Source: JBKPNZ01 sp046732895
Lineage (GTDB): Bacteria; Actinomycetota; Thermoleophilia; Solirubrobacterales; 70-9
NCBI GenBank assembly: GCA_046732895.1
Contig: JBKPNZ010000009.1
Location: 54,607-118,606, forward strand
Length of the DNA stretch: 64,000 nt
Reading direction: 5' to 3'
The position numbers and the translations under genes are program-made. The notes beneath the pieces were generated by a model, which worked only from the letters and a program-made list of their open reading frames with translations, was not told where the DNA came from and did no database searches. This document shows, piece by piece, positions 44,938 through 52,907 of this stretch (position 1 is its first letter; the number at the start of each line of letters is the position of its first letter).

Positions 44938-45303
44938 GTGATCGAGGAAACGTTCTTCGAAGATTTCATCTTCGACGTGTGCGGGGTGGAGACGAACACC
45001 ACGCAGACCGAGGTGAACATCATCAAGACCTTTCCCGACGGGTCCCAGACAGTCCATCGCAAAGTTCAGTTCATCCCCGACGACCCGGCCATTGCGAGCG
45101 AGCGATGGGCTCGCACCGACTTCTTCGCACCCGATGGGACGGAGAGAATCGTCGGTCTGGCTATACGCCTCTATCGCAAGGGCGGAGGCGGAACCATCAT
45201 CCGCGATGCAGGGTGGGTCCGCGTCTCGGACGACGGCCTCGTGATTCGCGGGCCCCATCCCTTCCTCCAGAATCGAGACGAAGCGGAACGGCTGTACTGC
45301 TGA
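44938..45303 (+). CDS. Hypothetical, probably secreted protein with damaged or non-canonical 5' end
   Basis: The frame from GTG 44938 gives 121 aa: VIEETFFEDFIFDVCGVETNT...FPDGSQTVHRKVQFIPD. The same frame is open upstream and reads STLTTTALAAGISTARAAHG just before GGKPTIEREVIEETF, which looks like a signal peptide, yet no ATG, GTG or TTG precedes it in frame. GTG 44838, in another frame, opens MRTV and would reach it with one frameshift. Family known to me only as secreted actinobacterial hypothetical proteins. Confidence 0.6.
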   Translation: MIEETFFEDFIFDVCGVETNTTQTEVNIIKTFPDGSQTVHRKVQFIPDDPAIASERWARTDFFAPDGTERIVGLAIRLYRKGGGGTIIRDAGWVRVSDDGLVIRGPHPFLQNRDEAERLYC

Positions 45304-45431
45304 CGCATCGAAGCAGCGGCCGCTTATCAGCGCCGCCTCACGGATCCCGGCTTTTGCACTAGGGCGGTCCGGCCCGCTTCGCATGGAAAGCGCAACTTCC
45401 AGCAGCGCCCCGATCAACGCTTAGCCCGGTC

Positions 45432-45464
45432 GATGCGGGACGTGGTTCCCCAACGTCCCGCATC
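45432..45464. terminator. Bidirectional terminator between convergent genes
   Basis: ATGCGGGACGT pairs with ACGTCCCGCAT around a short loop (about 45433-45463). It separates the plus-strand secreted-protein gene from the minus-strand secreted-peptide gene. Confidence 0.65.
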
Positions 45465-45478
45465 TCGCAGGGGAGCTC

Positions 45479-45709
45479 TTACTCCTCGAGCTCGAGGATG
45501 CCGTGGATCTGGCTGCCGCGCTCGTGGGCGGGGTCGGGCAGATCCCACTGGAAGGTGTCGACCGGGTCGCCTTCCTCCCTCTGGAATGCGCCATTCGTCC
45601 CAGCGCCATCTGGCTTATCCGCCACATAGCAGTGCGTTGCCAGCGCCGTTCCAGCCGTTCCCAGAACGATCGCCAGTGACAGGAGTCCGGCCAGTACAAG
45701 TCGCCTCAT
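45479..45709 (-). CDS. Small secreted protein, 76 aa
   Basis: ATG 45709 follows GGAGGT at 7 nt. A clear signal peptide (MRRLVLAGLLSLAIVLGTAG, cleavage after ALA) precedes a mature peptide of about 50 residues starting THCYVADKPDGAG and ending in an acidic EE tail. One Cys. Function unknown. Confidence 0.65.
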   Translation of the reverse strand: MRRLVLAGLLSLAIVLGTAGTALATHCYVADKPDGAGTNGAFQREEGDPVDTFQWDLPDPAHERGSQIHGILELEE

Positions 45710-45797
45710 CGGGTGACCTCCCTTGTTCGTGGACTCTCCTCTGGTTACTCGCCCCGGGACCGCGAAGTTCACCGGAGCCTCGCGGCGGTGTCTCCTC

Positions 45798-45842
45798 GGA
45801 GATGATGTCCGAGGACGCCAAGTCGCGCCGGGGTACTAGACC
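45798..45842 (+). repeat. Repeat copy 3: shorter, diverged sufT-like 3' end
   Basis: CGGAGATGATGTCCGAGGAC and the next six bases match copy 1 exactly, then a one-base deletion, a T-to-C change and an inserted A break the frame around the stop. The downstream palindrome is absent. It lies 48 bp before the AAA ATPase gene. Confidence 0.75.
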
Positions 45843-45872
45843 GCGCACCGACCGGGTGTCTGTCCGGCATTT

Positions 45873-45890
45873 CCGTACAATGATGTACGG
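45873..45890 (+). promoter_or_regulatory. Palindrome over the -10 and start codon of the ATPase gene
   Basis: CCGTAC-AATGAT-GTACGG is a perfect 6-bp inverted repeat with 6-bp spacer; its last base is the first base of the GTG start. TACAAT at 45876-45881 is a good -10 box, so transcription would begin at or within a few bases of the start codon, giving a leaderless message. A protein bound here would block initiation directly. Confidence 0.5.
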
Positions 45891-46993
45891 TGAATCCGTT
45901 CACGTACCAAGGCCCGATCGATCCCGCTCGGCTCATCGACCGCAGCGCCGAGCTCAACGAGCTCCAGGCCGCGGCGGCAGACCGGGTGTCGATTCGCCTG
46001 GCCGCACCGCGCCGGTTTGGCAAGAGCAGCCTGCTTGAGGCGCACGTTGCGGCCATGCGCGCGTCCGGGCATCGCGCGGTGCGCGTGGACCTCTCGAGGG
46101 TCGCAACGGTGGGTGACGCGGCTTCCCGGATCGCTCGCGCCTATAGCGCGCTGCCGGCGGACCCGGAACGGAGCGTTCGCAGGTGGGCGGCGCGACTTGG
46201 AATCGGCGCCTCCGTTGCCGGGATCGGGGTCGGCGTGGCGGCCAGCCCGCCCCGGCCGCGGGCCGACGAGGCCCGAGCAGCCCTGCTCGAGCTCCTCGAC
46301 GTGCCGCGGACCCTGCACGATCGCGACGCCGGGCTCACGGTCGTGTGCCTTGACGAATTCCAGGACCTCCTGGTGGCCGACGACGCGCTCGATGGCCTCT
46401 TCCGCTCCGTCATCCAGCACCACGGTCAGGCAGCCGCCTATGTCTTCGCGGGCAGCCAGCCCTCGCTGATGGATGCGCTCTTCTCAGTGCACGAGCGCCC
46501 GTTCTTCGGCCAGGCCCGCCCGCTGGAGCTCCCGCCGCTCCCGGTGGCTGAGGCGGCCAACGACATCGAGTCCCTTCTTGCGGCCGATGGGCTCGACGGG
46601 GGCGCCGCCGTCGACGAGTTGCTTGCGTTCACGGGCGGGCACCCTCAACGCACGATCCTGCTCGCGCACCACCTCTACAACCTGCTCGACGAGCCGGAGC
46701 CTCCGGACGACATCACCGCGGCCGCGATTGAGCGGGCGCTGGTCGAAACGCGTGATGCTCACCAGGCGCTCTGGGACGGGATCGGCAGGACCGAGCGCGT
46801 GGTCGTTCTCGCGCTCGCGGACGGCCAGGCTCCGACGGGGAGCGTCGTGGCAGGCGAGCACCGCGTCGCGCGCTCAACGCTCCAGGAAGCGCTCGAGCGC
46901 CTCCTGGCGGACGAGCGCCAGGTGCGGCGGGGTCCTGACGGGAAGCCGTTCCTGCTCGACCCGCTCTTCGCCGAGTGGCTGCGTCGTCGCTGA
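45890..46993 (+). CDS. AAA-type ATPase (archaeal-ATPase-like, STAND-related)
   Basis: The 367-residue protein has GPIDPARLIDRSAELNEL at its N-terminus, Walker A RLAAPRRFGKSSLLEAHV, Walker B LTVVCLDEFQDLL, sensor AYVFAGSQPSLMDALF, GGHPQRTILLAHHLYN and a C-terminal winged helix ending LLDPLFAEWLRRR. This is the archaeal-type ATPase architecture whose bacterial members are scattered and mostly uncharacterised; some serve in defence or as nucleotide switches. GTG 45890 appears leaderless. The adjacent repeat copy 3 suggests it may have entered with the accessory region. Confidence 0.8.
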   Translation: MNPFTYQGPIDPARLIDRSAELNELQAAAADRVSIRLAAPRRFGKSSLLEAHVAAMRASGHRAVRVDLSRVATVGDAASRIARAYSALPADPERSVRRWAARLGIGASVAGIGVGVAASPPRPRADEARAALLELLDVPRTLHDRDAGLTVVCLDEFQDLLVADDALDGLFRSVIQHHGQAAAYVFAGSQPSLMDALFSVHERPFFGQARPLELPPLPVAEAANDIESLLAADGLDGGAAVDELLAFTGGHPQRTILLAHHLYNLLDEPEPPDDITAAAIERALVETRDAHQALWDGIGRTERVVVLALADGQAPTGSVVAGEHRVARSTLQEALERLLADERQVRRGPDGKPFLLDPLFAEWLRRR

Positions 46994-47005
46994 GGTGAGC
47001 CTGGG

Positions 47006-47638
47006 CTAGCGCTCGGCGGGGGCGTGCGCCGCCGGCGGCTTCTCGATCGAATCCAGCACCCCAGTAAGGGCGCTGTAGGGGACGCGGATCATTCCCCGCG
47101 TCGGCCGATCGAGGTCGGTGATCACGAGGAGCAGGAAGGCGACGAGGATCGAAGCGAGCGAGACTGCGACTATGCCGCGCCCCAGGATCGCCAGATAGGT
47201 GGCGAGCAGTCCAAGGGCCAGAGCCGCACCGAGGACCTCCAGGAGGAGAACGGCGTCGGGCACCCGATTGCTGAGGCTCGCGACGCGGGTGGTGTGGTCG
47301 TCGATCATCTCGTTGAGGGTCTCGACGTAAAGGCGTGGGGCGCTCGCCACCGGCGCTCGGTCAAGGGCTTCCCCGGCCAGTCGCCACAGGCGGCGCTGAA
47401 GCTCCTCCTCCTGTGCCGAGGCCTCGTCCGCCTCGTCCGAGTCAGGCACGGAGTTGGCCAGGCGAATAGCGCTACGGGTGTACCGCACGAGCAGGGCCAG
47501 CGAGCGGCTTCGCATCGGCTCCATCAGGGTTTCGGCGCGCAGTGAGGTGGTGCCGATCGCATTGGCCTCATCGACCACGGCCGCCCGGCGCCCCTCGTAG
47601 CGGGACACGGCCAGCGAGAGGCCGAACGCAAGGATCAA
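47006..47638 (-). CDS. DUF4239-like membrane protein (5' end unresolved)
   Basis: The frame from TTG 47638 gives 210 aa: AFGLSLAVSRYEGRRAAVVDEANAIGTT..., a cytoplasmic helical part, then two TM helices (VLLLEVLGAALALGLLATYLAI, GIVAVSLASILVAFLLLVITDL). Homology continues upstream in the same frame to about 47818 (LIFFSLSSLQLGLLLFAVIL, then LSDDLKEPFGVLQGALLGVV), which is the usual family N-terminus with its first TM helix, but no ATG, GTG or TTG exists there before the in-frame stop of the upstream gene. The true start may be non-canonical, or the gene may have lost it. Confidence 0.7.
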   Translation of the reverse strand: MILAFGLSLAVSRYEGRRAAVVDEANAIGTTSLRAETLMEPMRSRSLALLVRYTRSAIRLANSVPDSDEADEASAQEEELQRRLWRLAGEALDRAPVASAPRLYVETLNEMIDDHTTRVASLSNRVPDAVLLLEVLGAALALGLLATYLAILGRGIVAVSLASILVAFLLLVITDLDRPTRGMIRVPYSALTGVLDSIEKPPAAHAPAER

Positions 47639-47845
47639 GCCGACGACACCGAGCAGCGCCCCCTGCAGGACGCCGAAGGGTTCCTTGAGATCGTCGGAAA
47701 GGTGCCGGACGCGGTGGCCCAGGAGGAGGCCGACGGCGGTCGCGCCGAGAATGACCGCGAAGAGGAGCAGACCAAGCTGCAGGCTGCTGAGGGAAAAGAA
47801 GATAAGGCGCGACGGTAGGGCGCTCGCCGGACGAAGGCGTACGGC

Positions 47846-48709
47846 TCAGGCCTCGACGGCCCGGACCGGCGCCGGCGTCAGCGCCGCGGCGCCGATCACG
47901 AGGGCGAACGCGAGCAGGCGCACGATCACGCCGAGGGTGCTGTCAGGCAGCGGTTCCTCGAACACGACCGGGCCGGCCGCGATTGTGAACACGTTCGCGG
48001 CGACGCTCGTCACCGCGATCACGGGCACTGCTTTTCCGAGTTGGAGGCTGCGCGCGGAGACCACGAGCCCGATGAACGAGGCGAGCGCGATGACGGCTGC
48101 CAGCGGGTCGAACAGGACCGCCGCCGCGCCGTCGTCGAGCTGCCCGCTGAGCGCCTTGATCGACGTGTCGGAGGCGGCCCAGAAGAGCCCTGCCGAGGCG
48201 GCGAGGACAACGCCCGCGTTCGGGCCGCGCCGGCCGGCGAAGGCCATAACCGCGGCCAGACACGAGACGCCGCCGATCCACGCCACGAGCCTCGCAGTCT
48301 CGTAGCTGGAATGAGCTTCGTCCCCGGTTCCCTCGAGCGTGGCGGCCAGGAACGCGAGCCCCAGCGCCGCGAGCGCCACTCCGATCCACTCGCGCCGCGT
48401 CACTTCGTGGGCGAAGAGCTGATCCGCGGTCACCGTGAGCAGAACGAGCCCGCCCGCGATCACGGACTGTACGAGCGAGATCGGGGCGAGCGCCAGCGCG
48501 CCGACGTGCAGGCCCCAGGAGCCGGTGGCGATGACCAGACCGAGAACGTAGGCGCGGGAATGCAGCAGCGAGAGCGAGCTTCGCACCGGGTGCCGCATCT
48601 CGACCTCTGGCGATTCGACGGCCCCGCGGTGCTTGTAGAGAAAGCCCACGATCGACGAGAACGCCGTGGCCAGCGCCAGCAGCAGCCCGAGCTGGACCGA
48701 GAGAGGCAT
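47846..48709 (-). CDS. DMT/EamA-family transporter
   Basis: The 287-residue protein has ten TM helices in the two-fold EamA arrangement: LGLLLALATAFSSIVGFLYKHRGA..., ISLVQSVIAGGLVLLTVTADQLF and the second half ending LGVIVRLLAFALVIGAAALTP. Substrate unknown. ATG 48709. The DUF4239-like gene lies directly downstream. Confidence 0.85.
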   Translation of the reverse strand: MPLSVQLGLLLALATAFSSIVGFLYKHRGAVESPEVEMRHPVRSSLSLLHSRAYVLGLVIATGSWGLHVGALALAPISLVQSVIAGGLVLLTVTADQLFAHEVTRREWIGVALAALGLAFLAATLEGTGDEAHSSYETARLVAWIGGVSCLAAVMAFAGRRGPNAGVVLAASAGLFWAASDTSIKALSGQLDDGAAAVLFDPLAAVIALASFIGLVVSARSLQLGKAVPVIAVTSVAANVFTIAAGPVVFEEPLPDSTLGVIVRLLAFALVIGAAALTPAPVRAVEA

Positions 48710-48735
48710 CGGCGGAGGCTAGCGGCGGCGGGTCG

Positions 48736-49047
48736 CTAAGCCGCGGAGGGCGGAGGGCCGCCCTGGTCCGGCTCGCCGCCCTCGATCAGCACGTCCGCCG
48801 CCTCGTTCGCGCTGCCGAGCTGGATCGCGCGGATGGCGTGCTCGTCGGGGAGCTTGGCGAGCACCTCCTGGATGAGCGCCACGACCTCGGGCTCGTCGTG
48901 GCCGAAGTCGTCGAGCAGCGATCGCAGCGCGGTGTGAGTGATCTTGAGCTGCGACGGCGTGAGCTCGAGGTGGTAACGGAACGGGCCCGCCTCCGCGCTT
49001 GCCTGCGCGTCGTCGCCCTCCCGAATGTCCCCGGAATCGTCGTTCAC
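48736..49047 (-). CDS. Hypothetical protein, 103 aa
   Basis: The acidic ends surround a helical core, YHLELTPSQLKITHTALRSL followed by LDDFGHDEPEVVALIQEVLAKLPD. I recognise the core as recurrent in Thermoleophilia but know no function. ATG 49047; downstream of the WS/DGAT gene in the same direction. Confidence 0.7.
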   Translation of the reverse strand: MNDDSGDIREGDDAQASAEAGPFRYHLELTPSQLKITHTALRSLLDDFGHDEPEVVALIQEVLAKLPDEHAIRAIQLGSANEAADVLIEGGEPDQGGPPPSAA

Positions 49048-49095
49048 GTCCCAAATGGTACGTGTGAGCGGGGACTTCTTGGCGAATGGCGCCGA

Positions 49096-50526
49096 TCAGG
49101 CCGGTGCGGGCTCCGCGCTGCGCTGCGCGGCGCTCGCCTCGGCGGCGTCGACGAGCTCGGCAATCGCGTGCTCGATGCCGGTCGCGATCACGTCGACATC
49201 GTCCATCGAGTCGAAGTCCGCCAAGAGGCCGAAGTTGACGCCGCCGTTGTAGCTCATGATCGCGATGAAGACCGCGTGGTGGGGAGGCAGGAAGCCGACC
49301 GGGAAGATGTCCTGAAGCTCGCGGCCGAGCACGTACAGGGGAATCTGTGGCCCGGGGACGTTCGTGACGACCACGTTGAAGAGGCGGGTCGAGAAGTTGA
49401 TTCGCGCCGCCTGGGCGAGGAGCGTCGGCGGGGCGAAGTCGTTGAAGCGCGAGATCACCTCGGCGCCGAGCGCCTGCTTCGACTGCTTCACGCCCTGCAT
49501 GGCCTCGCGGACTCGCGCGAGGCGAGCGACGGGGTCGTCGATGTAGACCGGCAGTGGGGCGCGCATCACCGCGAGCTTGTTTCCCAGCTGACCGCGCTCG
49601 TCTGCGCTGCGAATCGACACCGGGACCTGCGCCCTCAGCTCGAGCCCCTCGGTCCGGATTCCGCGGCCCTGGAGCCACTCGCGCAGGGCGCCCGTCACCA
49701 CTGCGAGCACGACGTCGTTCACCGTTCCGCCGAGGACGTTCTTGATCTTCTTGAACTGCGCGAGGTCGGCGCGCACCCACTCGAAGCGCCGGTGCGAGCC
49801 GATCTCGACGTTGAGAGGAACGTCGGGGGCGGGGTTGGCGAAGCTCCAGCCGATTTCGCCGACGGCCTCGGCGGCGTCCGCGATGCGCTTGACGGTCTCC
49901 TGCGGGTGCTCGACGGCGCGCTCGATCCTGCGCAGCAGACCGACCGGCGCCCGGATCAGATCCTCGACGCCCTTTGCGACCAGCGTCGCGGTCGAGGGCT
50001 CGGGGCTCGGGAGGCGCTCGTGGTCTGACTCGGCGGGCTCCGGCACCGGCTTCACGTCGAAGAGAACGGTGGCGATGTCGACGCCCGAGATCCCGTCGAC
50101 CAGGCTGTGGTGGGTCTTCGTTACGAGGGCGAAGCGCCGGCGCGTGAGGCCCTGCACCATCCACAGCTCCCAGAGCGGCTTCGTGCGGTCGAGCTGCTGG
50201 GAGAAGACGCGCGCCGCCATCAGCCGCAGCTGCTCCTCCGACCCGGGGGAGGGGAGCGCCGAATGACGCACGTGGTATTCGAGATTGAAGGTCGGGTCGT
50301 CGATCCAGAACGGCCGCCCCGCCTGGGCCGGTGGGTAGGCGAGCTTCTGGGCGAACCGGGGGACCAGGTGCAGACGGCTCGAGACGTGGTGCAGCAGGTC
50401 CTCGTAGCTGGGCGGCGGCCCCTCGAAGATGCACACGGCGCCGACGTGCATATGGCTGGACGAGGTCTCGTTCGTGAGGAACGAAACGTCGATCGAGCTG
50501 AGCCGGTCGAGATGGCCCTGGGTCAT
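49096..50526 (-). CDS. Wax ester synthase / diacylglycerol acyltransferase (WS/DGAT)
   Basis: The 476-residue protein shows the acyltransferase motif HHSLVDGISG (near residues 137-146), the N-terminal LSSIDVSFLTNETSSSHMHVG and C-terminal NVVVTNVPGPQIPLYVLG and FNDFAPPTLL motifs of bacterial WS/DGAT. It would esterify acyl-CoA to diacylglycerol or fatty alcohol for storage lipid. The start ATG 50526 is divergent from the M28 peptidase gene with an 18-bp gap. Confidence 0.93.
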   Translation of the reverse strand: MTQGHLDRLSSIDVSFLTNETSSSHMHVGAVCIFEGPPPSYEDLLHHVSSRLHLVPRFAQKLAYPPAQAGRPFWIDDPTFNLEYHVRHSALPSPGSEEQLRLMAARVFSQQLDRTKPLWELWMVQGLTRRRFALVTKTHHSLVDGISGVDIATVLFDVKPVPEPAESDHERLPSPEPSTATLVAKGVEDLIRAPVGLLRRIERAVEHPQETVKRIADAAEAVGEIGWSFANPAPDVPLNVEIGSHRRFEWVRADLAQFKKIKNVLGGTVNDVVLAVVTGALREWLQGRGIRTEGLELRAQVPVSIRSADERGQLGNKLAVMRAPLPVYIDDPVARLARVREAMQGVKQSKQALGAEVISRFNDFAPPTLLAQAARINFSTRLFNVVVTNVPGPQIPLYVLGRELQDIFPVGFLPPHHAVFIAIMSYNGGVNFGLLADFDSMDDVDVIATGIEHAIAELVDAAEASAAQRSAEPAPA

Positions 50527-50544
50527 GCGGCAAACCTAACATCA

Positions 50545-51444
50545 GTGCCCGTGCGCCTCGTTCTCCTCCTTGCGGGACTCCTCGTCGTCCTCGCCGGCTG
50601 CGGCGGGTCCGATGACCCTGCGGACGACGGCTCGTTCGACTCCCAGGCCGCGTTCGATGACGTGCGCGCACAGGTCGAGATCGGCCCGCGCCCGGCGGGC
50701 TCAGCGGGGGCGCGCCGCGAGGTCGCGCTGATCGCCGGACGGCTCGGCCAGGCCGGCGTTCGCGACGTCACGGTCCAGAGGCCGTACCGCAACGTCGTGG
50801 CGAGAATTCCCGGCGACGGCCGGGGGACGGTCGTCGTCGGTGCCCACTACGACACCAAGGACATCCCCGGCTTCGTCGGCGCCAACGACGGCGCGTCCGG
50901 CGTGGCGGTGCTGCTCGAGCTTGCGCGGGCCCTGCCGGATCGCTCCAGCGGGGCGTCGATCGACCTCGTCTTCTTCGACGCCGAGGAGGCGCGGGGCAAC
51001 CGCGACTTCGAACGCGACGGCGACCGGGGGAGCCGCCAGTTCGTCGCCTACGCGAAGCGCGGCGGCGCGCATGGCTCTCCGCCGCTAAGCGAGATCCGCT
51101 CGATGGTGCTCTTCGACATGGTCGGCGACTGCGACCTGCAGATCCCGCGGGAGGCGACGTCCGATCCGCGCCTGTACGGGCAGTTCGCTGCTGCGGCCGC
51201 GGAGCCCGACGGCGACCCGGCGCCATTCGAGGGATTCACGGGGGGCGTCGAGGACGACCACACCCCGTTCCAGCAGGCCGGCGTGCCCGCCGTCGATCTG
51301 ATCGACTTCACCTATGGGTCGGACACCAGTCCGGGTCCGTACTGGCATACACGCCAGGACACGCTCGACAAGGTGTGCGCGTCAAGCCTCGAGGAGGTGG
51401 GCGAGGCGGCGGTGCTGGCGCTCCCTCGAATTGCGGAGCGATGA
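50545..51444 (+). CDS. M28-family zinc aminopeptidase lipoprotein
   Basis: The 299-residue protein has a lipoprotein signal (VRLVLLLAGLLVVLAGCGGS, lipobox LAGC). The M28 metal site is complete: His in VVGAHYDTKD, bridging Asp in GANDGASGVA, Glu pair in FFDAEEARG, Asp in FDMVGDCDL and His in YWHTRQDTLDKV. It would be tethered outside the cell and remove N-terminal residues from peptides; glutaminyl-cyclase-like activity is an alternative in this fold. Start GTG 50545 or 50551 with no visible Shine-Dalgarno, so leaderless translation is likely. Confidence 0.9.
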   Translation: MPVRLVLLLAGLLVVLAGCGGSDDPADDGSFDSQAAFDDVRAQVEIGPRPAGSAGARREVALIAGRLGQAGVRDVTVQRPYRNVVARIPGDGRGTVVVGAHYDTKDIPGFVGANDGASGVAVLLELARALPDRSSGASIDLVFFDAEEARGNRDFERDGDRGSRQFVAYAKRGGAHGSPPLSEIRSMVLFDMVGDCDLQIPREATSDPRLYGQFAAAAAEPDGDPAPFEGFTGGVEDDHTPFQQAGVPAVDLIDFTYGSDTSPGPYWHTRQDTLDKVCASSLEEVGEAAVLALPRIAER

Positions 51445-51458
51445 CCGCAGCATCGAAT

Positions 51459-51497
51459 TTCTGCATTCGTACACGCATAGCGTGTCGGATCGCAGAA
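51459..51497 (+). promoter_or_regulatory. Hairpin between the M28 gene and ispH
   Basis: TTCTGC (51459-51464) and GCAGAA (51492-51497) enclose a second stem ACACGC/GCGTGT (51471-51476, 51480-51485) with loop ATA. It may terminate the peptidase transcript or shape the ispH leader. TACCCT further on (51512-51517) could be an ispH -10. Confidence 0.45.
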
Positions 51498-51525
51498 ACT
51501 CGGCGAGTCCCTACCCTTTAGAGCC

Positions 51526-52494
51526 ATGGGTGTTGCCGCCACAAGCGCGCCCCGCAGGGTGCTGCTCGCCTCGCCGCGTGGCTACTGCGCTGGGGTGGAT
51601 CGTGCCGTGCAGGCCGTCGAGAAGGCGCTCGAGATGTACGGGCCTCCGGTCTACGTGCGCAAGGAGATCGTGCACAACAAGCACGTGGTCTCCGAGCTCG
51701 CCGAGCGGGGAGCGATCTTCGTCGACCAGGAGACGGAGGTGCCCGAGGGGGCGCTGGTCGTCTTCTCGGCCCACGGGGTCGCACCCAGCGTTCACGCCAA
51801 CGCGAAGATGAGGAACCTCCGGACGATCGACGCCACCTGCCCGCTCGTGACGAAGGTCCACGTCGAGGCGCGGAAGTTCGCCGAGAAGGGCTACACCATC
51901 GTCTTGATCGGGCACCAGGGGCACGAGGAGGTGGAGGGGACCACCGGTGAGGCGCCCGAGAACATCGTGCTCGTCGAGACGGTGGACGACGTGGAGAACC
52001 TCGAGGTCGCCGACCCCAATCACGTGGCCTACATCACACAGACCACGCTTTCCGTCGACGAGACCGCCCAGATCATCGCTCGGCTGCGCGAGAAGTTCCC
52101 CAACGTCGTCAGCCCCAAGTCCGACGACATCTGTTACGCGACCACGAATCGCCAGATCGCGGTGAAGCAGCTTGCCCGCGAGTGCCATCTGGTCCTCGTG
52201 ATCGGGTCGACCAACTCATCCAATTCGCAGCGCCTGGTCGACGTCACCCGCGAGCTCGGCACGCCCTCACACCTGATCGACAACGCGAGCCAGGTGCGCG
52301 AGGAGTGGCTGGAGGGCGTCGAGACGGTCGGCATCACGTCCGGAGCGAGCGCTCCCGAGGAGCTCGTCTCGGGCCTGGTCGAGTTCTTCCGCGAGCGCGG
52401 CGCGACCGACGTGGGCGAGCTGAACGCCGTCGAGGAGGACGTTCGATTCATGCTCCCCAAGGAGATCCGGACCGAGTTGGCCGCGCGCTCGTAG
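51526..52494 (+). CDS. ispH: 4-hydroxy-3-methylbut-2-enyl diphosphate reductase
   Basis: The 322-residue enzyme performs the last step of the MEP isoprenoid pathway (HMBPP to IPP/DMAPP). The three cluster cysteines are present in SPRGYCAGVDRAV, DATCPLVTKVH and DDICYATTNRQ. Substrate-binding motifs HNKHVV, GHQGHEEVEGT and SSNSQRLV are intact. Normal length. Its TAG stop shares a base with the GTG of the GNAT gene. Confidence 0.96.
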   Translation: MGVAATSAPRRVLLASPRGYCAGVDRAVQAVEKALEMYGPPVYVRKEIVHNKHVVSELAERGAIFVDQETEVPEGALVVFSAHGVAPSVHANAKMRNLRTIDATCPLVTKVHVEARKFAEKGYTIVLIGHQGHEEVEGTTGEAPENIVLVETVDDVENLEVADPNHVAYITQTTLSVDETAQIIARLREKFPNVVSPKSDDICYATTNRQIAVKQLARECHLVLVIGSTNSSNSQRLVDVTRELGTPSHLIDNASQVREEWLEGVETVGITSGASAPEELVSGLVEFFRERGATDVGELNAVEEDVRFMLPKEIRTELAARS

Positions 52495-52907
52495 TGGGCC
52501 GCGACGGCTACGAGATCTCAACGGACCCCGGGCGCCTCGACGTCGAGGCGATCTGGGAGTTCCTCCGAACGTCGTACTGGTCGCCAGGCGTCTCCCTCGA
52601 GCGCGTCCGCCGCCAGATCGACGCCTCGATTCCGTTCGGGCTCTACGCACCGGACGGAAGCCAGGCGGGCTTCGCCCGGATCGTCGGCGACGGGGTCAGC
52701 TTCGCCTGGATCGCGGATGTCTTCGTGCTGCCGGCGCATCGCGGCAAGGGGCTCGGGGTGTGGCTCATGGAGACCGTTCTGGCCCATTCCTCGGTCGCGG
52801 AGGCCCGGCAGATCCTCCTCGCAACGGAGGACGCCCATGGCCTGTACGAGCGCTTCGGCTTCGAGGTGCCCGAGACCGGGCGCTATCTGGTGCTCCGGCC
52901 CGGCTAG
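52494..52907 (+). CDS. GNAT-family N-acetyltransferase
   Basis: The 137-residue protein has the acetyl-CoA-binding VFVLPAHRGKGLGVWLMETV (R/Q-x-x-G-x-G/A type) and C-terminal LLATEDAHGLYERFGFEV. The N-terminal SYWSPGVSLERVRRQIDASI resembles the group of short acetyltransferases acting on small amines or arginine-like substrates. GTG 52494 overlaps the ispH stop by one base. It overlaps the convergent thioredoxin-fold gene by 4 nt. Confidence 0.88.
   Translation: MGRDGYEISTDPGRLDVEAIWEFLRTSYWSPGVSLERVRRQIDASIPFGLYAPDGSQAGFARIVGDGVSFAWIADVFVLPAHRGKGLGVWLMETVLAHSSVAEARQILLATEDAHGLYERFGFEVPETGRYLVLRPG

Noticed and set aside
27896..45797. Complete integrative or conjugative element
   Set aside because: Despite flanking repeats, no integrase, relaxase, replication or transfer gene can be recognised, so only a decayed island is proposed.
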